Positions 6,042 to 16,185 of a stretch of 19,451 nt of DNA are shown here, in pieces. Every line of letters starts with the position of its first letter. The stretch's first letter is position 1. Position numbers and translations under genes: made by a program. The notes beneath the pieces are model-generated. The model saw only the letters and a program-made list of their open reading frames with translations, ran no database searches and had not been told where the DNA came from. Source of the stretch: Candidatus Hodarchaeota archaeon (GTDB lineage: Archaea > Asgardarchaeota > Heimdallarchaeia > Hodarchaeales > YT1-057); assembly GCA_016839955.1 (NCBI GenBank), contig JAEOTI010000068.1, positions 1 through 19,451 of the forward strand, given 5' to 3'.

Positions 6042-9000
6042 CTATCTTTCGATGTATTCTTTGAATTCTAATACCCGTTTTTTTATTAGATCATCGGAAA
6101 TTGATTGGTTCTCACCAACTCCTGAAAAGAGATCCATTGAATAAACACCTATACCTCTTCTACGAACTCGTCGCCTTTTATTTTTATCTTCCTCTTGTTG
6201 GTTTGCATGGGGGGGTCCATCTATAAACACTGCTAATCTGATATCAGAATAAAAAAGATCAGTACGGGTTATAGGGTTACCATTAGTATCATTTATTGTT
6301 TTTTGAACTTCATCGGGCATTGAAATATTTAATTCTGACATCATTGTTATTACTCTTTTTTCCAGTCTGGAATCGAGACCAACATCTAGTAGTTCTTGAA
6401 GATCGTTTGATCCTGATTCACTACTCACTTCTTTTGTCTTGGTAGCCATCAACTTACGTACAATAGGGAGAATACGTTTTCTATTGATGAATTGATGATT
6501 TCTTTGATTCCAAAAACCCAATAAACAATTATAACAAGCGTGTTGACATGCATCTTCTTTTTCTTCGTCTGTGTTTTCCTCTTTAAGATGTAATAAGCCG
6601 ATCATATTTCTTAACATTTTCTTCCAACGATTGGTATCTCGAATAAGAGATTTTAATACACCTGTTCCCCCTTCTTCAGCTTCAAAGATGATTACATCAT
6701 GATCATTTGAATTAGGTTTTGGGAGGATAAAACCACCCAGCTCCCGCTCTGTAAGGTTAAATGTGAGTAAAATGCTTTGAATAAACGCTTCTAATAAGGT
6801 TACATAATATTGATTAACTGCAAGTTCCCCTTCCTCTGATATATTTTCAGGACATGAAAAGAAGAGCTGCATTACATCATGAGAACCTTGAACAACCAGC
6901 ATTACATTCTTATAGAGATCAGCTTCAACAGCTCGATTTTTACAGTAAACATTAGTACCATCGCTTATATGATCTTCAAGACGACTTTTGAATAGCCATT
7001 GATTGCATGCAGAACAATAGTGAAATGGTTCGGGTTCTGTACGTCCATTTGGATCATATCGGATATGTCCCTTGTTAATATGATAAATTAGCGCATCATG
7101 TTCAAACTTTATCTCACCATATTTCTCTTGATTTTCCCCAATGATCTCTAATTGCCATTGTCGTGTCTTATTTTCCTTATAATTTGGTAAAATCTCATAA
7201 TATTTGATCTCTCTTTTCTCTTCGTCACAACCAATATTCTCACCTGAGGAAGCTTTCATATTTGGGAAAGGAATACAATCACAGATCTCTTCGACTGGTG
7301 AAATTACCTTTTCGCAGGATGGACAGTTCTGTAGACTTTCGACACGTGAACCGAACTCAAGATAGAAACAATCTGAGCATAGATAGAGTTTATTGATGTC
7401 AATTTCTTCCCCAGAACGTTTTGCTTGTGCACGGCGAACGTTATATTTTGAACCCATAAAGTACAGGGTATTAAAGGGCGCGAACTCTCGAATAGCAACG
7501 ACAGAATCTCTGTGAACAATTTTTTCCCCTTGATTAGGTGGTCTACTCTTATACATTTGAATATGGCTACTTGCAGAAGAAAACCCATAATTAGGAAGAA
7601 ACCCATGATTAGAAAGGTAATTGAAGATATAAAATTCGTCGTTTCCGTGCCACATTTTGGCGATCTGTCTTCTAACAGTTGAGATACGCCTATCTAGACT
7701 ACTGTCCAATTTTCCCAACGAAAGTGTGTGTAAGGTTTCTCTTTCTCGTGCATATTCGACCAATAAATCTTTGAAATAGTTAAAAGTTGAATCGAACTGA
7801 TGTTTAAAATTAGTAACAATATCCTTAATAAAATCTCCAGAAAACCAAGGGAAAATGGATATTTCTTGTGAGAATGCTTCCTCAACAGCTTTAAGAATAT
7901 CATCTTTGTGGAGATCCAACGCGTTCTCGAGTTCTCGGGAAAACTCATCATCCATAAGGCATTCATAATCAGGTTCTTTAACCTCTTCAACCTTGTATAT
8001 ATCCTTTGGTTGCTTGTCAATACGATAGTAATCAGAAATTATTTGAATCACAATAGAATTGATATGCTTAGTGATAAGCTTTTTATTGTCTAATTCAAAT
8101 TGAGGGGGTGTGATTCGACCTGAAATAATTTTTTCAGGATGCAGGTAGAAATACCGATCATGGGGTCCTTGAAAGTTACTAGCAGATGATGAAGAAAATA
8201 CTAGAATGAAAGATGGTCTTTCAGATCGACCTGCACGACCAGCCCGCTGAGCATATCTGCTGGGATCAGGAGGCATGTTTCTAAGTAGAACCGAGGATAA
8301 ATCGCCGATATCTATTCCTAATTCCATAGTAGGGGAACACACAAGGACATTTAATTTGCCTTCGTTGAAAGCTCCTTCAATCTCTGTTCGATCATCTAAA
8401 TCCAATTGAGCACTGTGCTCACTAGGGATAATTGAAGATTCAAGGGAAAGTAGTGAGTTATACAATCGATAATAATAGTTATTTGACCAATCTACCTTAT
8501 CTAATTGGCCACATCGCTTTTTTATACAAGAATCAACGACTTTGTAACTATATACTCTCTGACATCTCAGGCAATAGTTGACTTCGGAGTCAGTACGATA
8601 TTTCAAAATAATCTTATCAGAGTTAATCTGGTAGATGTTTTTGTACTTGAAATTCGTCGTATGACTTTTTAGGTATCCCTTTTGAATTAAAACATCTCGT
8701 ACTAGGTGTAATAAGTTTGTTGCTTCATCTGCGGTACAATTAAACATTGATCTCGTCCATGTGTTCAATAGACTCCGCGGTGTGCTATACTTTCGTGATT
8801 TAACACGCGCTCCTCTGAAATACGGCGGAATATTGAATTCTTCATCAGAGAATCCGTACTGACGGCCCACGTAATCTCCTGGATCAAACAAGTAATCTAA
8901 TTCTAAATAATCACACCAAGTACTCCACTTCCGAGAGGTTTCATTCAGATTATCGTGATAAATGCCACCAAACCAACGAATTTCATCTAGAATACCCCTT

Positions 9001-11387
9001 AGATAATCATGGCGTAATTCACTTGTAATATTTCTCAATAGTGGGATTTCAGTCCAGAAGGGTTCATTATTTATAAATTGGTCAAAGTCTTGATACTCAA
9101 CCTCCAAAATTCCGAATCTTTCAATGCCAGTGTGGAGAATATATGTTGATCCCTTCAGTTCAGATAATGCTAAAAATGTTAAATACTGTTTCAGACTGCG
9201 TTCCTGTTCGAATTCATCTCTTCCTTCAATCCATAACACAGGAAAATCATATTTCTGGATTGTTTGATAAATTTCTGATCCAATTGTTGAAATCCTCAGG
9301 CTCCGATGATGCAAATGTGCATCTTTCAATGTTTGAGTCAATAAATGTTGGAAATTGGTCCGACGTTGAAAGTCTCGAAGATGCCCTGCTTGAAAAGCTG
9401 TTTCTTGCCGATTATCAGAAAAGACTAACATCCGTTTTTCTTCTTCGCTAAGGACTTTAAGCGTATTAGAAACTAGAATGTCAGTAGCAGTACTTCTACC
9501 AACAATATCAAAATAATAGAATTTCCTGAAACGAGCAGTATTAGCTGCATGGAGTGCTCCACAAATAGGACAAAGGCGAAAACTATCAGAAACTACCCAA
9601 ACGGGAAATTTAATAGAATGATCACAGGAAGAATCTAAACGATTACAGATGTAACAATATGTGGAACGATATGGAACTGCATCACGGTAATTTTTTGCAA
9701 TTTTCCTAGTTTTTGTAAACCATTCGTCAGGAATGGGTAAATCTTGCCAAGCTTCAGGTAATTGACTTCCTTTGCATAGGAGGATATTGGTGCCTGTAAC
9801 ATATTCATTATAATATTCGAGAGATAAGGCTCCATCATCAAGGATTTTAACACCAAAAAATTCTCCTCCACATTGTTTACAGAAAAGTAAAGGAAACATT
9901 CGTGGAAGATCCTGCATGTTGTCGTGATTTGAACAGAAAAGGTCTCCCGTTAATTGAAGATGAATGGATTCACGATCATTGGAACTTAAACAGCCAAAGA
10001 TAAGCATTCCTTGAGTAAAGAAAAGATGGATTTTGGGTACCAAAAGGGCACGTTCTTTGCCTTCATACGTACCTCTGGCTACAGTACCAACCAGTAAAGC
10101 TGCTTGTATTTCTTTACTACAATCATCAATGGACCAACCCAAACGGATTTTGTTTGAATAGCATTCAGAAATTTCTTCAATGGTTAAAGGACCTTTTGTT
10201 AAAATCAACTCTCGAATGAAAACAATTGTTGGATGGTTTTGAAACAAGTCACCAAGTGTTTTTTCATCAATACTAATACTTATTTTAGATGGATCTTTTA
10301 ATAAGGCTTTAGTAAGAGGGAGAGTATTTCCTAATGTCCCATTAAAATTGTCTAAATCAGATTGATTAACTAATAATTGATCAGGTAATTCAAGCAACTC
10401 ATCATATGGTTCTTCTACATAATCGGCTTGAATAAGAAATTTCTCTTGGTTAAAGGGTTTACCAAACATATTTTCAGCAAAATGACGAATATTATCTGAT
10501 TGTGAACCAGATTCACTTTCAATTGTTGCACTAGTGCCAATGCAAATTACATTCGTTGCTCCTACTCTTTGCTTTAATCTGCGTAATAAACAACCTACAT
10601 CTGCTCCACTATTTCCAGCATAAGTATGAATTTCATCTAAGATTATGAATTTTAATGTATCAGGATTATTCTTTCGAAAGATTTTTTGGTCATGCAATCT
10701 GGTCAGAATTAACTCAAGCATTTTATAATTTGTTATTAAAATGTCAGGGGGAGGTTTGTTATGAATTTCTTCACGAGAGATTATTTCACAATCGTAAATT
10801 TGTTCACGTTTGAGTATATTTTTATAATAACTTCTTGCTGTATCTTGATCTCGCTTTAATTCTCCCGTGTACTTTACAATTTTAAGTCCAGTTCCATGAA
10901 GACGTTGAATGATATCATTATATTGAGAATTGGCTAAAGCATTCATGGGGTAAATGATGATTGCTTTAATACCCTTTTCTCCCTTATCTCTTGCTTTTAA
11001 ACATTCAGATATTATCGGAATCCAAAAGGTCATAGATTTACCTGAACCAGTACCAGTACTAACAATGAAATTCTTTTTCGAGTCTGCAAGATGAATAGCA
11101 CTTTCTTGATGTTTATATGGATGTATTGGTCCTGTTTTTGATTTATTGTGAAAAAGATCAATTATCTCTTTGTGGATTATACCTGAATTAATTAACTCCT
11201 CTAAGGTTTCTCCTAGTTTATATTGGGGTATTAAATCAATAACTGGTTTTTGATAAATGAAAATACCGCTATTAATTTGATTATTGACCCAGTCCTTAAT
11301 AATTTCATTATCAAAATTCTGATAAGATTTAATAAACGACTTGTAACGTTCCTGCAATTCAGCAATTTGTAAAAATATATTTTTCAA
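6042..11387 (-). CDS. DISARM-like DrmA-DrmB fusion: DExH helicase with DUF1998 region and Vsr-like nuclease domain
   Basis: The 1781-residue product has an SF2 helicase core: PYKHQ (about 90), Walker A STGTGSGKS (110-118), DEIH (251-254) and TSAT (285-288). Motifs V-VI lie near 1025-1055 (SPTMELGIDIG, then RYAQRAGRAGR). Several Cys pairs lie between and after these (CNRLDSSC, CPIC, CLRC, CSDC, CPSC, CSAC). The ACQHACYNCLLGF motif near 1615 marks DUF1998, the helicase-associated zinc domain of DrmB, DruE and MrfA proteins. The last 75 residues read TDLFYSDIRLAVFIDGPPHA, then K and RRR residues, like the core of Vsr/DUF559 PD-(D/E)XK nucleases. In DISARM, helicase and DUF1998 are usually two genes (drmA, drmB); Druantia DruE is the alternative relative. 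The TTG start follows GAGGAG (11397-11402) with a 9-base gap, 17 bases after the 171-residue gene. Likely role: loading on and degrading unmodified phage DNA. Confidence 0.75.
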   Translation of the reverse strand: MKNIFLQIAELQERYKSFIKSYQNFDNEIIKDWVNNQINSGIFIYQKPVIDLIPQYKLGETLEELINSGIIHKEIIDLFHNKSKTGPIHPYKHQESAIHLADSKKNFIVSTGTGSGKSMTFWIPIISECLKARDKGEKGIKAIIIYPMNALANSQYNDIIQRLHGTGLKIVKYTGELKRDQDTARSYYKNILKREQIYDCEIISREEIHNKPPPDILITNYKMLELILTRLHDQKIFRKNNPDTLKFIILDEIHTYAGNSGADVGCLLRRLKQRVGATNVICIGTSATIESESGSQSDNIRHFAENMFGKPFNQEKFLIQADYVEEPYDELLELPDQLLVNQSDLDNFNGTLGNTLPLTKALLKDPSKISISIDEKTLGDLFQNHPTIVFIRELILTKGPLTIEEISECYSNKIRLGWSIDDCSKEIQAALLVGTVARGTYEGKERALLVPKIHLFFTQGMLIFGCLSSNDRESIHLQLTGDLFCSNHDNMQDLPRMFPLLFCKQCGGEFFGVKILDDGALSLEYYNEYVTGTNILLCKGSQLPEAWQDLPIPDEWFTKTRKIAKNYRDAVPYRSTYCYICNRLDSSCDHSIKFPVWVVSDSFRLCPICGALHAANTARFRKFYYFDIVGRSTATDILVSNTLKVLSEEEKRMLVFSDNRQETAFQAGHLRDFQRRTNFQHLLTQTLKDAHLHHRSLRISTIGSEIYQTIQKYDFPVLWIEGRDEFEQERSLKQYLTFLALSELKGSTYILHTGIERFGILEVEYQDFDQFINNEPFWTEIPLLRNITSELRHDYLRGILDEIRWFGGIYHDNLNETSRKWSTWCDYLELDYLFDPGDYVGRQYGFSDEEFNIPPYFRGARVKSRKYSTPRSLLNTWTRSMFNCTADEATNLLHLVRDVLIQKGYLKSHTTNFKYKNIYQINSDKIILKYRTDSEVNYCLRCQRVYSYKVVDSCIKKRCGQLDKVDWSNNYYYRLYNSLLSLESSIIPSEHSAQLDLDDRTEIEGAFNEGKLNVLVCSPTMELGIDIGDLSSVLLRNMPPDPSRYAQRAGRAGRSERPSFILVFSSSSASNFQGPHDRYFYLHPEKIISGRITPPQFELDNKKLITKHINSIVIQIISDYYRIDKQPKDIYKVEEVKEPDYECLMDDEFSRELENALDLHKDDILKAVEEAFSQEISIFPWFSGDFIKDIVTNFKHQFDSTFNYFKDLLVEYARERETLHTLSLGKLDSSLDRRISTVRRQIAKMWHGNDEFYIFNYLSNHGFLPNYGFSSASSHIQMYKSRPPNQGEKIVHRDSVVAIREFAPFNTLYFMGSKYNVRRAQAKRSGEEIDINKLYLCSDCFYLEFGSRVESLQNCPSCEKVISPVEEICDCIPFPNMKASSGENIGCDEEKREIKYYEILPNYKENKTRQWQLEIIGENQEKYGEIKFEHDALIYHINKGHIRYDPNGRTEPEPFHYCSACNQWLFKSRLEDHISDGTNVYCKNRAVEADLYKNVMLVVQGSHDVMQLFFSCPENISEEGELAVNQYYVTLLEAFIQSILLTFNLTERELGGFILPKPNSNDHDVIIFEAEEGGTGVLKSLIRDTNRWKKMLRNMIGLLHLKEENTDEEKEDACQHACYNCLLGFWNQRNHQFINRKRILPIVRKLMATKTKEVSSESGSNDLQELLDVGLDSRLEKRVITMMSELNISMPDEVQKTINDTNGNPITRTDLFYSDIRLAVFIDGPPHANQQEEDKNKRRRVRRRGIGVYSMDLFSGVGENQSISDDLIKKRVLEFKEYIER

Positions 11388-11404
11388 GAATTCTATCTCC
11401 TCAA

Positions 11405-11920
11405 TTACCCCTCATTTGATTTTTCTAATTTAGTTATAACTAAATTTTGTAAACTATAATTAAAAGATTTAATTGCTATCTTTTTATGAAAAATAACATT
11501 ATAGTCACTTAAATTTCGTGCTCTTACCAGATCCTTAAAGATATTTGAACCGGTACATATAATTAAGGGCGAATTTTTCCTAAGATTTGTCATATTTTTT
11601 TTCATATTATTATTAAATGCTTCATCATTAATCCATTTAGACGTTGTTTTTCTTGTAAAAGAGATTACAACCCCTTTGATATCATTTTGAATTTGTATAG
11701 GAATTTCTTTTACAACCCCGTCATTTAAGAATTCAGTATCAACTTTGATCCCAAAGAAATTCTTATGATGAATCCCTATCAGATAAATCTTAGATTGTTT
11801 CGCTAAGGATTTACAAAACCTTGTTAATTCGCTTAAAAAACTTCCTTTTGGATTTTTCATTAAAGTATCAAAAATAATTACCCACAAATATAGACCTCTA
11901 GAAGATATATTTAGTTTCAA
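11405..11920 (-). CDS. Unrecognised 171-residue protein inside the DISARM-like operon
   Basis: I do not recognise this gene. It begins with TTG at 11920, overlapping the methylase stop TGA by 4 bases (TTGA), and ends 17 bases before the next gene, so it is almost certainly translated with its neighbours. The product is basic and mixed alpha/beta: a helix with LWVIIFDTLM near the start, strands in KIYLIGIHHKNFFGIKVDTE and IKGVVISFTRKTT, and a C-terminal strand pair around LIICTGSNIFKDLV and HKKIAIKSFNYSL. It sits near where class 1 DISARM carries further components, and DrmC (phospholipase-D fold) is missing. However, neither HxK here is followed by the Asp of an HKD motif (H-K-K-I-A-I-K-S), so a PLD nuclease is not supported. 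It could be a specificity, sensor or effector subunit. Existence is well supported by its coupling; function is unknown. Confidence 0.7.
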   Translation of the reverse strand: MKLNISSRGLYLWVIIFDTLMKNPKGSFLSELTRFCKSLAKQSKIYLIGIHHKNFFGIKVDTEFLNDGVVKEIPIQIQNDIKGVVISFTRKTTSKWINDEAFNNNMKKNMTNLRKNSPLIICTGSNIFKDLVRARNLSDYNVIFHKKIAIKSFNYSLQNLVITKLEKSNEG

Positions 11921-14900
11921 AGAATTTCATTTTTTAAACTATTGAAAGCTTCAAGAACTAACCTTTTTGTTCTGAATTCGCCATATTCTTTATACTCATT
12001 ATCTCTAATAACATAAAATGTGTCTAGTATATACTTTAATTCATCTTTCGAAATATTATAAAGTATAGCAAAGATGGCATCAAGTTCAGCGATTAATTTC
12101 GCTCTCCTGTTGTTGTCCCATTTATATGGATGTTGATCAGAGGGAATACCAAAATCTGTAACAAATTGTTGAATATCCCAAGAAGTATAAACCAATTCAA
12201 TAACTCTGTTCTTTATTTGATCAAACATGTCCTTAGAATAAAAATCAGGAGGTATTATAGGAAGTTGTTCCACGTTATAATGCGCAAAATTGATACCTGT
12301 TATCTTCGATTTGGCTAAATAATCAAATATCAAAGAAGATAAGTTTGCTAAAAAACATATTATTTCATCCCTGAATTCATTGAATATGATTGCAGTTAAG
12401 CTGTCAATAAATGGATAATTTGGAATTGTGGAAATTACAAATGTACGTTGATTGTTTGGTAATGTAATTTTTCTGAAACAAAGGAACCACTTGTTTTTCC
12501 AATTATCAGGGTATTTCGCCATGGATTTATTACTTTCAGCCCAATATAAAGGAATATGTCGATAATTAGGATCTTGGTGTTGCTCTTCCGTTAATCGTAG
12601 ATAGTCTGCTTTACGTTTCTTGGTCTGATCTTTTTTAAGGTGAACGTCGTTAAATCTATGATCGTATAACCAAATTGCAGAACCAGTATAAATCGGTAAA
12701 TATATTTCTTTCTTGTCATTACCCTCAACAATCCATATTCCCCCTTCATATCCCGACACGAATGGTCTCGCTCCTTTATCCAACACATTTTTCTTTGGTG
12801 TAAAGAGATTTGCATCCCCTTGGTTGTGGAATATCTCTTTGAAATTTACTCGCCATGGATTATCAATAATCTTTCCATCTTGATCTCTCTTAATCAATAC
12901 TGGAAATTTTCGGTAAATTCGTGTCGTTATTTCAAAATCTTTTCTTCTACGAAACATAGGACAATTTTTTGTATTTGGATTCAATAATATTAATTCGTCT
13001 TTAGTAATAGGGAATAAGGAGCCTCCCTCATCAATTCTTCTTAAAAATTCATCCTCAATTTGATCATTTTCATAAAGCTGAAGTGATGTTTTTAATTTAG
13101 AAAAATCCCATGCAGAAAAACAAGATAAAATTGGTTTTTCCTTCTTCTTTCCTTTAGTCATGGTAATTAATGTAAAATGATGACGATGCCCTATTGGAAA
13201 AATCATATAATGATTATGAAAATCAAATATCGATTCAATAGCGTTATTTTTTATTAGGTTCTGAAATAATGGACTTAAATTTTTTCCCGTCAGAAGAGTA
13301 GATTGCACAATTGCTCCTATCATACCATTATCATTTATTAAATGTCTTGATCTTTCAACAAATAAACCAAAAAGATTAAAAGAACCTTTAGTTGATAGAG
13401 GATACAATTTACTGTTTCTAAAGAAATGCACTTGCTTCTTAATTGAATAATAATAATCACAATACATCTTAAAAAGAGTAGGATCCTCATTTCTTATTAT
13501 CTTGATTTTTTTTACTCTATCCGCTTTGTTTGAAGCGGATATTACATCATTATTTTTTCCACTAAAGAATTCAACTTCTCTTACTGTTAATACTTCCCAA
13601 GGCGGATTCATCAAAATACAGTCAAATCCAGAATCTTTTCTAAGAAAAACCTCAGGAAATTCTAAATACCAATTGAAAAAATTATATTTATTTTTTAATC
13701 TTTCAACTTCTTTTATAGTCTTTGAATTTCGATCAATCAGGTTTCTCCATGTTCTAATTAATATTGTATTATTGACTGCTTCAATATCAGATTCATTACT
13801 TAATGGCCAGAAAAATGCAGATTGCCAAATGCTGTTAATTAGATTGGATCTCGTCATTTCATCTGATACAAGGAGTGATTCATATGCTTTTGATTTTCTT
13901 TTATAATCAATAATATTTTTTTCTGGCATTTTAAATATTTGTTCTGCGTCCAATTCTCCCTTTGTTTTCTCAATAAACATATCTAAGAACATTTTCTCTT
14001 TGTCAAACTTCCCAATGCCTTTTTTTGCTATTTCAGCTTTTTTTGCTATTTCATCATGTACCCCTGTTCTTTTATCTCCCTTTATTGGAGAAAAAGCATT
14101 TTTCGGAATTTCTTTTAGATTTTCTTGTTTTATAAAACCAATTAAGGAATTTCCAACTTTTAAATGACTGTCAAGAAATGTTAATGGAGTATCTTTGACT
14201 AATGCTTTTAACCATAGTGATACTTTTGCTAGTTCGATCGCTAAAGGATTTAAGTCAACTCCATAGATACAATTCTGAAGAATTTTTCTTCTCGCTAGAT
14301 TCAATTGAGATAGATCTGGGAATTCTTGGTTAGTATCTATCTGGGCATATTTTTTTCCTAAATAATCCAAAGCAGCTAATAAGAATGATCCTCCTCCACA
14401 TGCAGTATCACAAATTTTTAGATCTAATAAAGCGTGAAGCTTCTCTCTTTTAGTTTCAGCTTTAGAAAGTTTTCTTTCAACAACAGGTTCTAAAGAAGTC
14501 TTAAGTAATATATCAATGGCCCCAGCTGGAGTATAATATGATCCAGTTCCTTTTCGCTCTGCAAGAGTAGGATCCAGTATAAATCGGAAATTTGAGGTTT
14601 TTTCTTGCATATATCTTGGTTGATAATCTAATAATGATTCATAAATTCCTCCTATCATTTCTTCATTTACTTCTTGATAATTGATTCGTTGGAGTCCATC
14701 CTCTGTCTCAAGAATTGTCATAGATTGAATCAATCGTAGCACTAAACTATTGGAAATTCGAAGATTATATTCCATTATATAAGGTATGAAATCAGATGAG
14801 AAAAATGACCCATTAAATGCATTAACTCCCATTTGTGGCTGGCCACTATCTAATAATGAAAATAATAATAATAATCTCTCCCATAGATTAGTATTTGGAT

Positions 14901-16185
14901 CGTCTCGAATGGGTTTTTCCGCTAATTCTCTCAATGAAGAAATACTGAACTCATTAAAGTATACACTTGTTACGTCAGGTAAAAAATCCCGATTTTCTGC
15001 ATATAATACAAAAATAATTCGATAGGCAATTCGTAATAACTCCTGATAATAATTATAAATGTCTAAGTCTCCTTTAGCTATTTTATGAGCAAAATCTCGA
15101 TTAGAATCAAGAAATCCTTGACCCATCAATTCTAAAGATTTCTGAACATTGTATCTCAGTCCTTTTCCAACTTCTACCCCATAAACTTGACTTTTCTTCA
15201 GTAGACGCGAAATAACTGATTTATTTTCATTAATTTCATTTACAATTTTCTCTAATTCTTTTAGCAATACTGAACGAAGTTTTGGATCAATAAAAATGTT
15301 ATTTTCTTTCAAATTCTCTAAAAATAATTCTATATTATTCACTGAGATTGAAAAAACACCCTTTTCATCCGCGTTTACTAGTAAATCATTTAAGAATTGA
15401 CTAAATTCTGTGCCAATTTCATCATTGATTATTATTTTTTCTTTCTTACATTTTTTTATAAGATTTTCAATCCATATAAGTTCATCTAACCCAAATATTT
15501 GACTAAACCTTGTAGCTTCAAAAAAATTGTAAAATAAACGAAATTCTTTTTCATCACGATTTATGATAATATTTTCCAAATCAAATTCAATGTAACCTTT
15601 CGAATAAACGTTGGAGTACTCTCCAAGTAAGCGAAAATGCTTTCCATTTGTTAGAATTCCCCATTGACGTTGAGAATTCAGTAAAATATGACTTTGAACG
15701 TGATCGTGATGTGATTTCTCTAGATAAGTAAAACTCGCTCGTTCATCAAAATCCTCATCTCGTGTTATTTGCAGAATTGGATCAAGCACATTTTTCATTC
15801 TGAAATTAATATGTATCTTAGAAAGTAAATCAACCTCCTCATCAAAATAGTCATCTAACTCCAATCCTCCTCCTGGTCCTTCTATAGGTCGTGAAGGCGT
15901 TTTCTCTGGATGATGATTAATATTCTGTAAAAGAGGCTCAATCCATTTTGAAAACCGTTCATCAATTGACCAGTTGTCTATTTCCTTGGATATCTCGTCA
16001 TAAGTAAGTTTCGCCCATTCCCAAAAAGAGTTATAATCAACATTGAACTCTTGCCTGTCTTTTCCAAAGCTTGTCCAACGTGTTTCTTCTAATGATTCGG
16101 GTTTGTCTCGAATTTTCAGGATGAAACTTTCTGAAAAAAAGCCTCCATCAATCTTTACATGTCTTAAAGGTGTACTGGATGCCAA
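11917..16185 (-). CDS. DISARM-like N6-adenine DNA methyltransferase (DrmMI-like)
   Basis: The 1422-residue product is a large adenine-specific DNA methylase. SAM-binding motif I is DTACGGGSF (about 593-601), preceded by YYTPAGAIDILL. The catalytic motif is NPPW (about 859-862, CILMNPPWE). The long N-terminal part contains QRQWGILTNGKHFRLL (about 170-190), a segment typical of the nuclease-like domain at the front of Eco57I/PglX-type methylases; I see no complete D-ExK triad in it. The C-terminal third, with GINFAHYNVEQLPIIPP, resembles target-recognition regions. Length and domain order fit DrmMI of class 1 DISARM, which marks host DNA; PglX of BREX is a more distant alternative. It starts with TTG directly abutting the helicase stop (TAA then TTG), with AGGAGG 7 bases upstream. 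In the operon it supplies the self mark. Confidence 0.85.
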   Translation of the reverse strand: MASSTPLRHVKIDGGFFSESFILKIRDKPESLEETRWTSFGKDRQEFNVDYNSFWEWAKLTYDEISKEIDNWSIDERFSKWIEPLLQNINHHPEKTPSRPIEGPGGGLELDDYFDEEVDLLSKIHINFRMKNVLDPILQITRDEDFDERASFTYLEKSHHDHVQSHILLNSQRQWGILTNGKHFRLLGEYSNVYSKGYIEFDLENIIINRDEKEFRLFYNFFEATRFSQIFGLDELIWIENLIKKCKKEKIIINDEIGTEFSQFLNDLLVNADEKGVFSISVNNIELFLENLKENNIFIDPKLRSVLLKELEKIVNEINENKSVISRLLKKSQVYGVEVGKGLRYNVQKSLELMGQGFLDSNRDFAHKIAKGDLDIYNYYQELLRIAYRIIFVLYAENRDFLPDVTSVYFNEFSISSLRELAEKPIRDDPNTNLWERLLLLFSLLDSGQPQMGVNAFNGSFFSSDFIPYIMEYNLRISNSLVLRLIQSMTILETEDGLQRINYQEVNEEMIGGIYESLLDYQPRYMQEKTSNFRFILDPTLAERKGTGSYYTPAGAIDILLKTSLEPVVERKLSKAETKREKLHALLDLKICDTACGGGSFLLAALDYLGKKYAQIDTNQEFPDLSQLNLARRKILQNCIYGVDLNPLAIELAKVSLWLKALVKDTPLTFLDSHLKVGNSLIGFIKQENLKEIPKNAFSPIKGDKRTGVHDEIAKKAEIAKKGIGKFDKEKMFLDMFIEKTKGELDAEQIFKMPEKNIIDYKRKSKAYESLLVSDEMTRSNLINSIWQSAFFWPLSNESDIEAVNNTILIRTWRNLIDRNSKTIKEVERLKNKYNFFNWYLEFPEVFLRKDSGFDCILMNPPWEVLTVREVEFFSGKNNDVISASNKADRVKKIKIIRNEDPTLFKMYCDYYYSIKKQVHFFRNSKLYPLSTKGSFNLFGLFVERSRHLINDNGMIGAIVQSTLLTGKNLSPLFQNLIKNNAIESIFDFHNHYMIFPIGHRHHFTLITMTKGKKKEKPILSCFSAWDFSKLKTSLQLYENDQIEDEFLRRIDEGGSLFPITKDELILLNPNTKNCPMFRRRKDFEITTRIYRKFPVLIKRDQDGKIIDNPWRVNFKEIFHNQGDANLFTPKKNVLDKGARPFVSGYEGGIWIVEGNDKKEIYLPIYTGSAIWLYDHRFNDVHLKKDQTKKRKADYLRLTEEQHQDPNYRHIPLYWAESNKSMAKYPDNWKNKWFLCFRKITLPNNQRTFVISTIPNYPFIDSLTAIIFNEFRDEIICFLANLSSLIFDYLAKSKITGINFAHYNVEQLPIIPPDFYSKDMFDQIKNRVIELVYTSWDIQQFVTDFGIPSDQHPYKWDNNRRAKLIAELDAIFAILYNISKDELKYILDTFYVIRDNEYKEYGEFRTKRLVLEAFNSLKNEIL

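Noticed and set aside
7304..8093. Open frames inside the long helicase gene on both strands
   Set aside because: Shadows of the 1781-codon gene, whose conserved motifs run through the same bases.
11405..11920. DrmC-like phospholipase-D nuclease
   Set aside because: Two HxK-like triplets occur, but neither is followed by the Asp of an HKD motif, and no GS(A/x)N motif follows.
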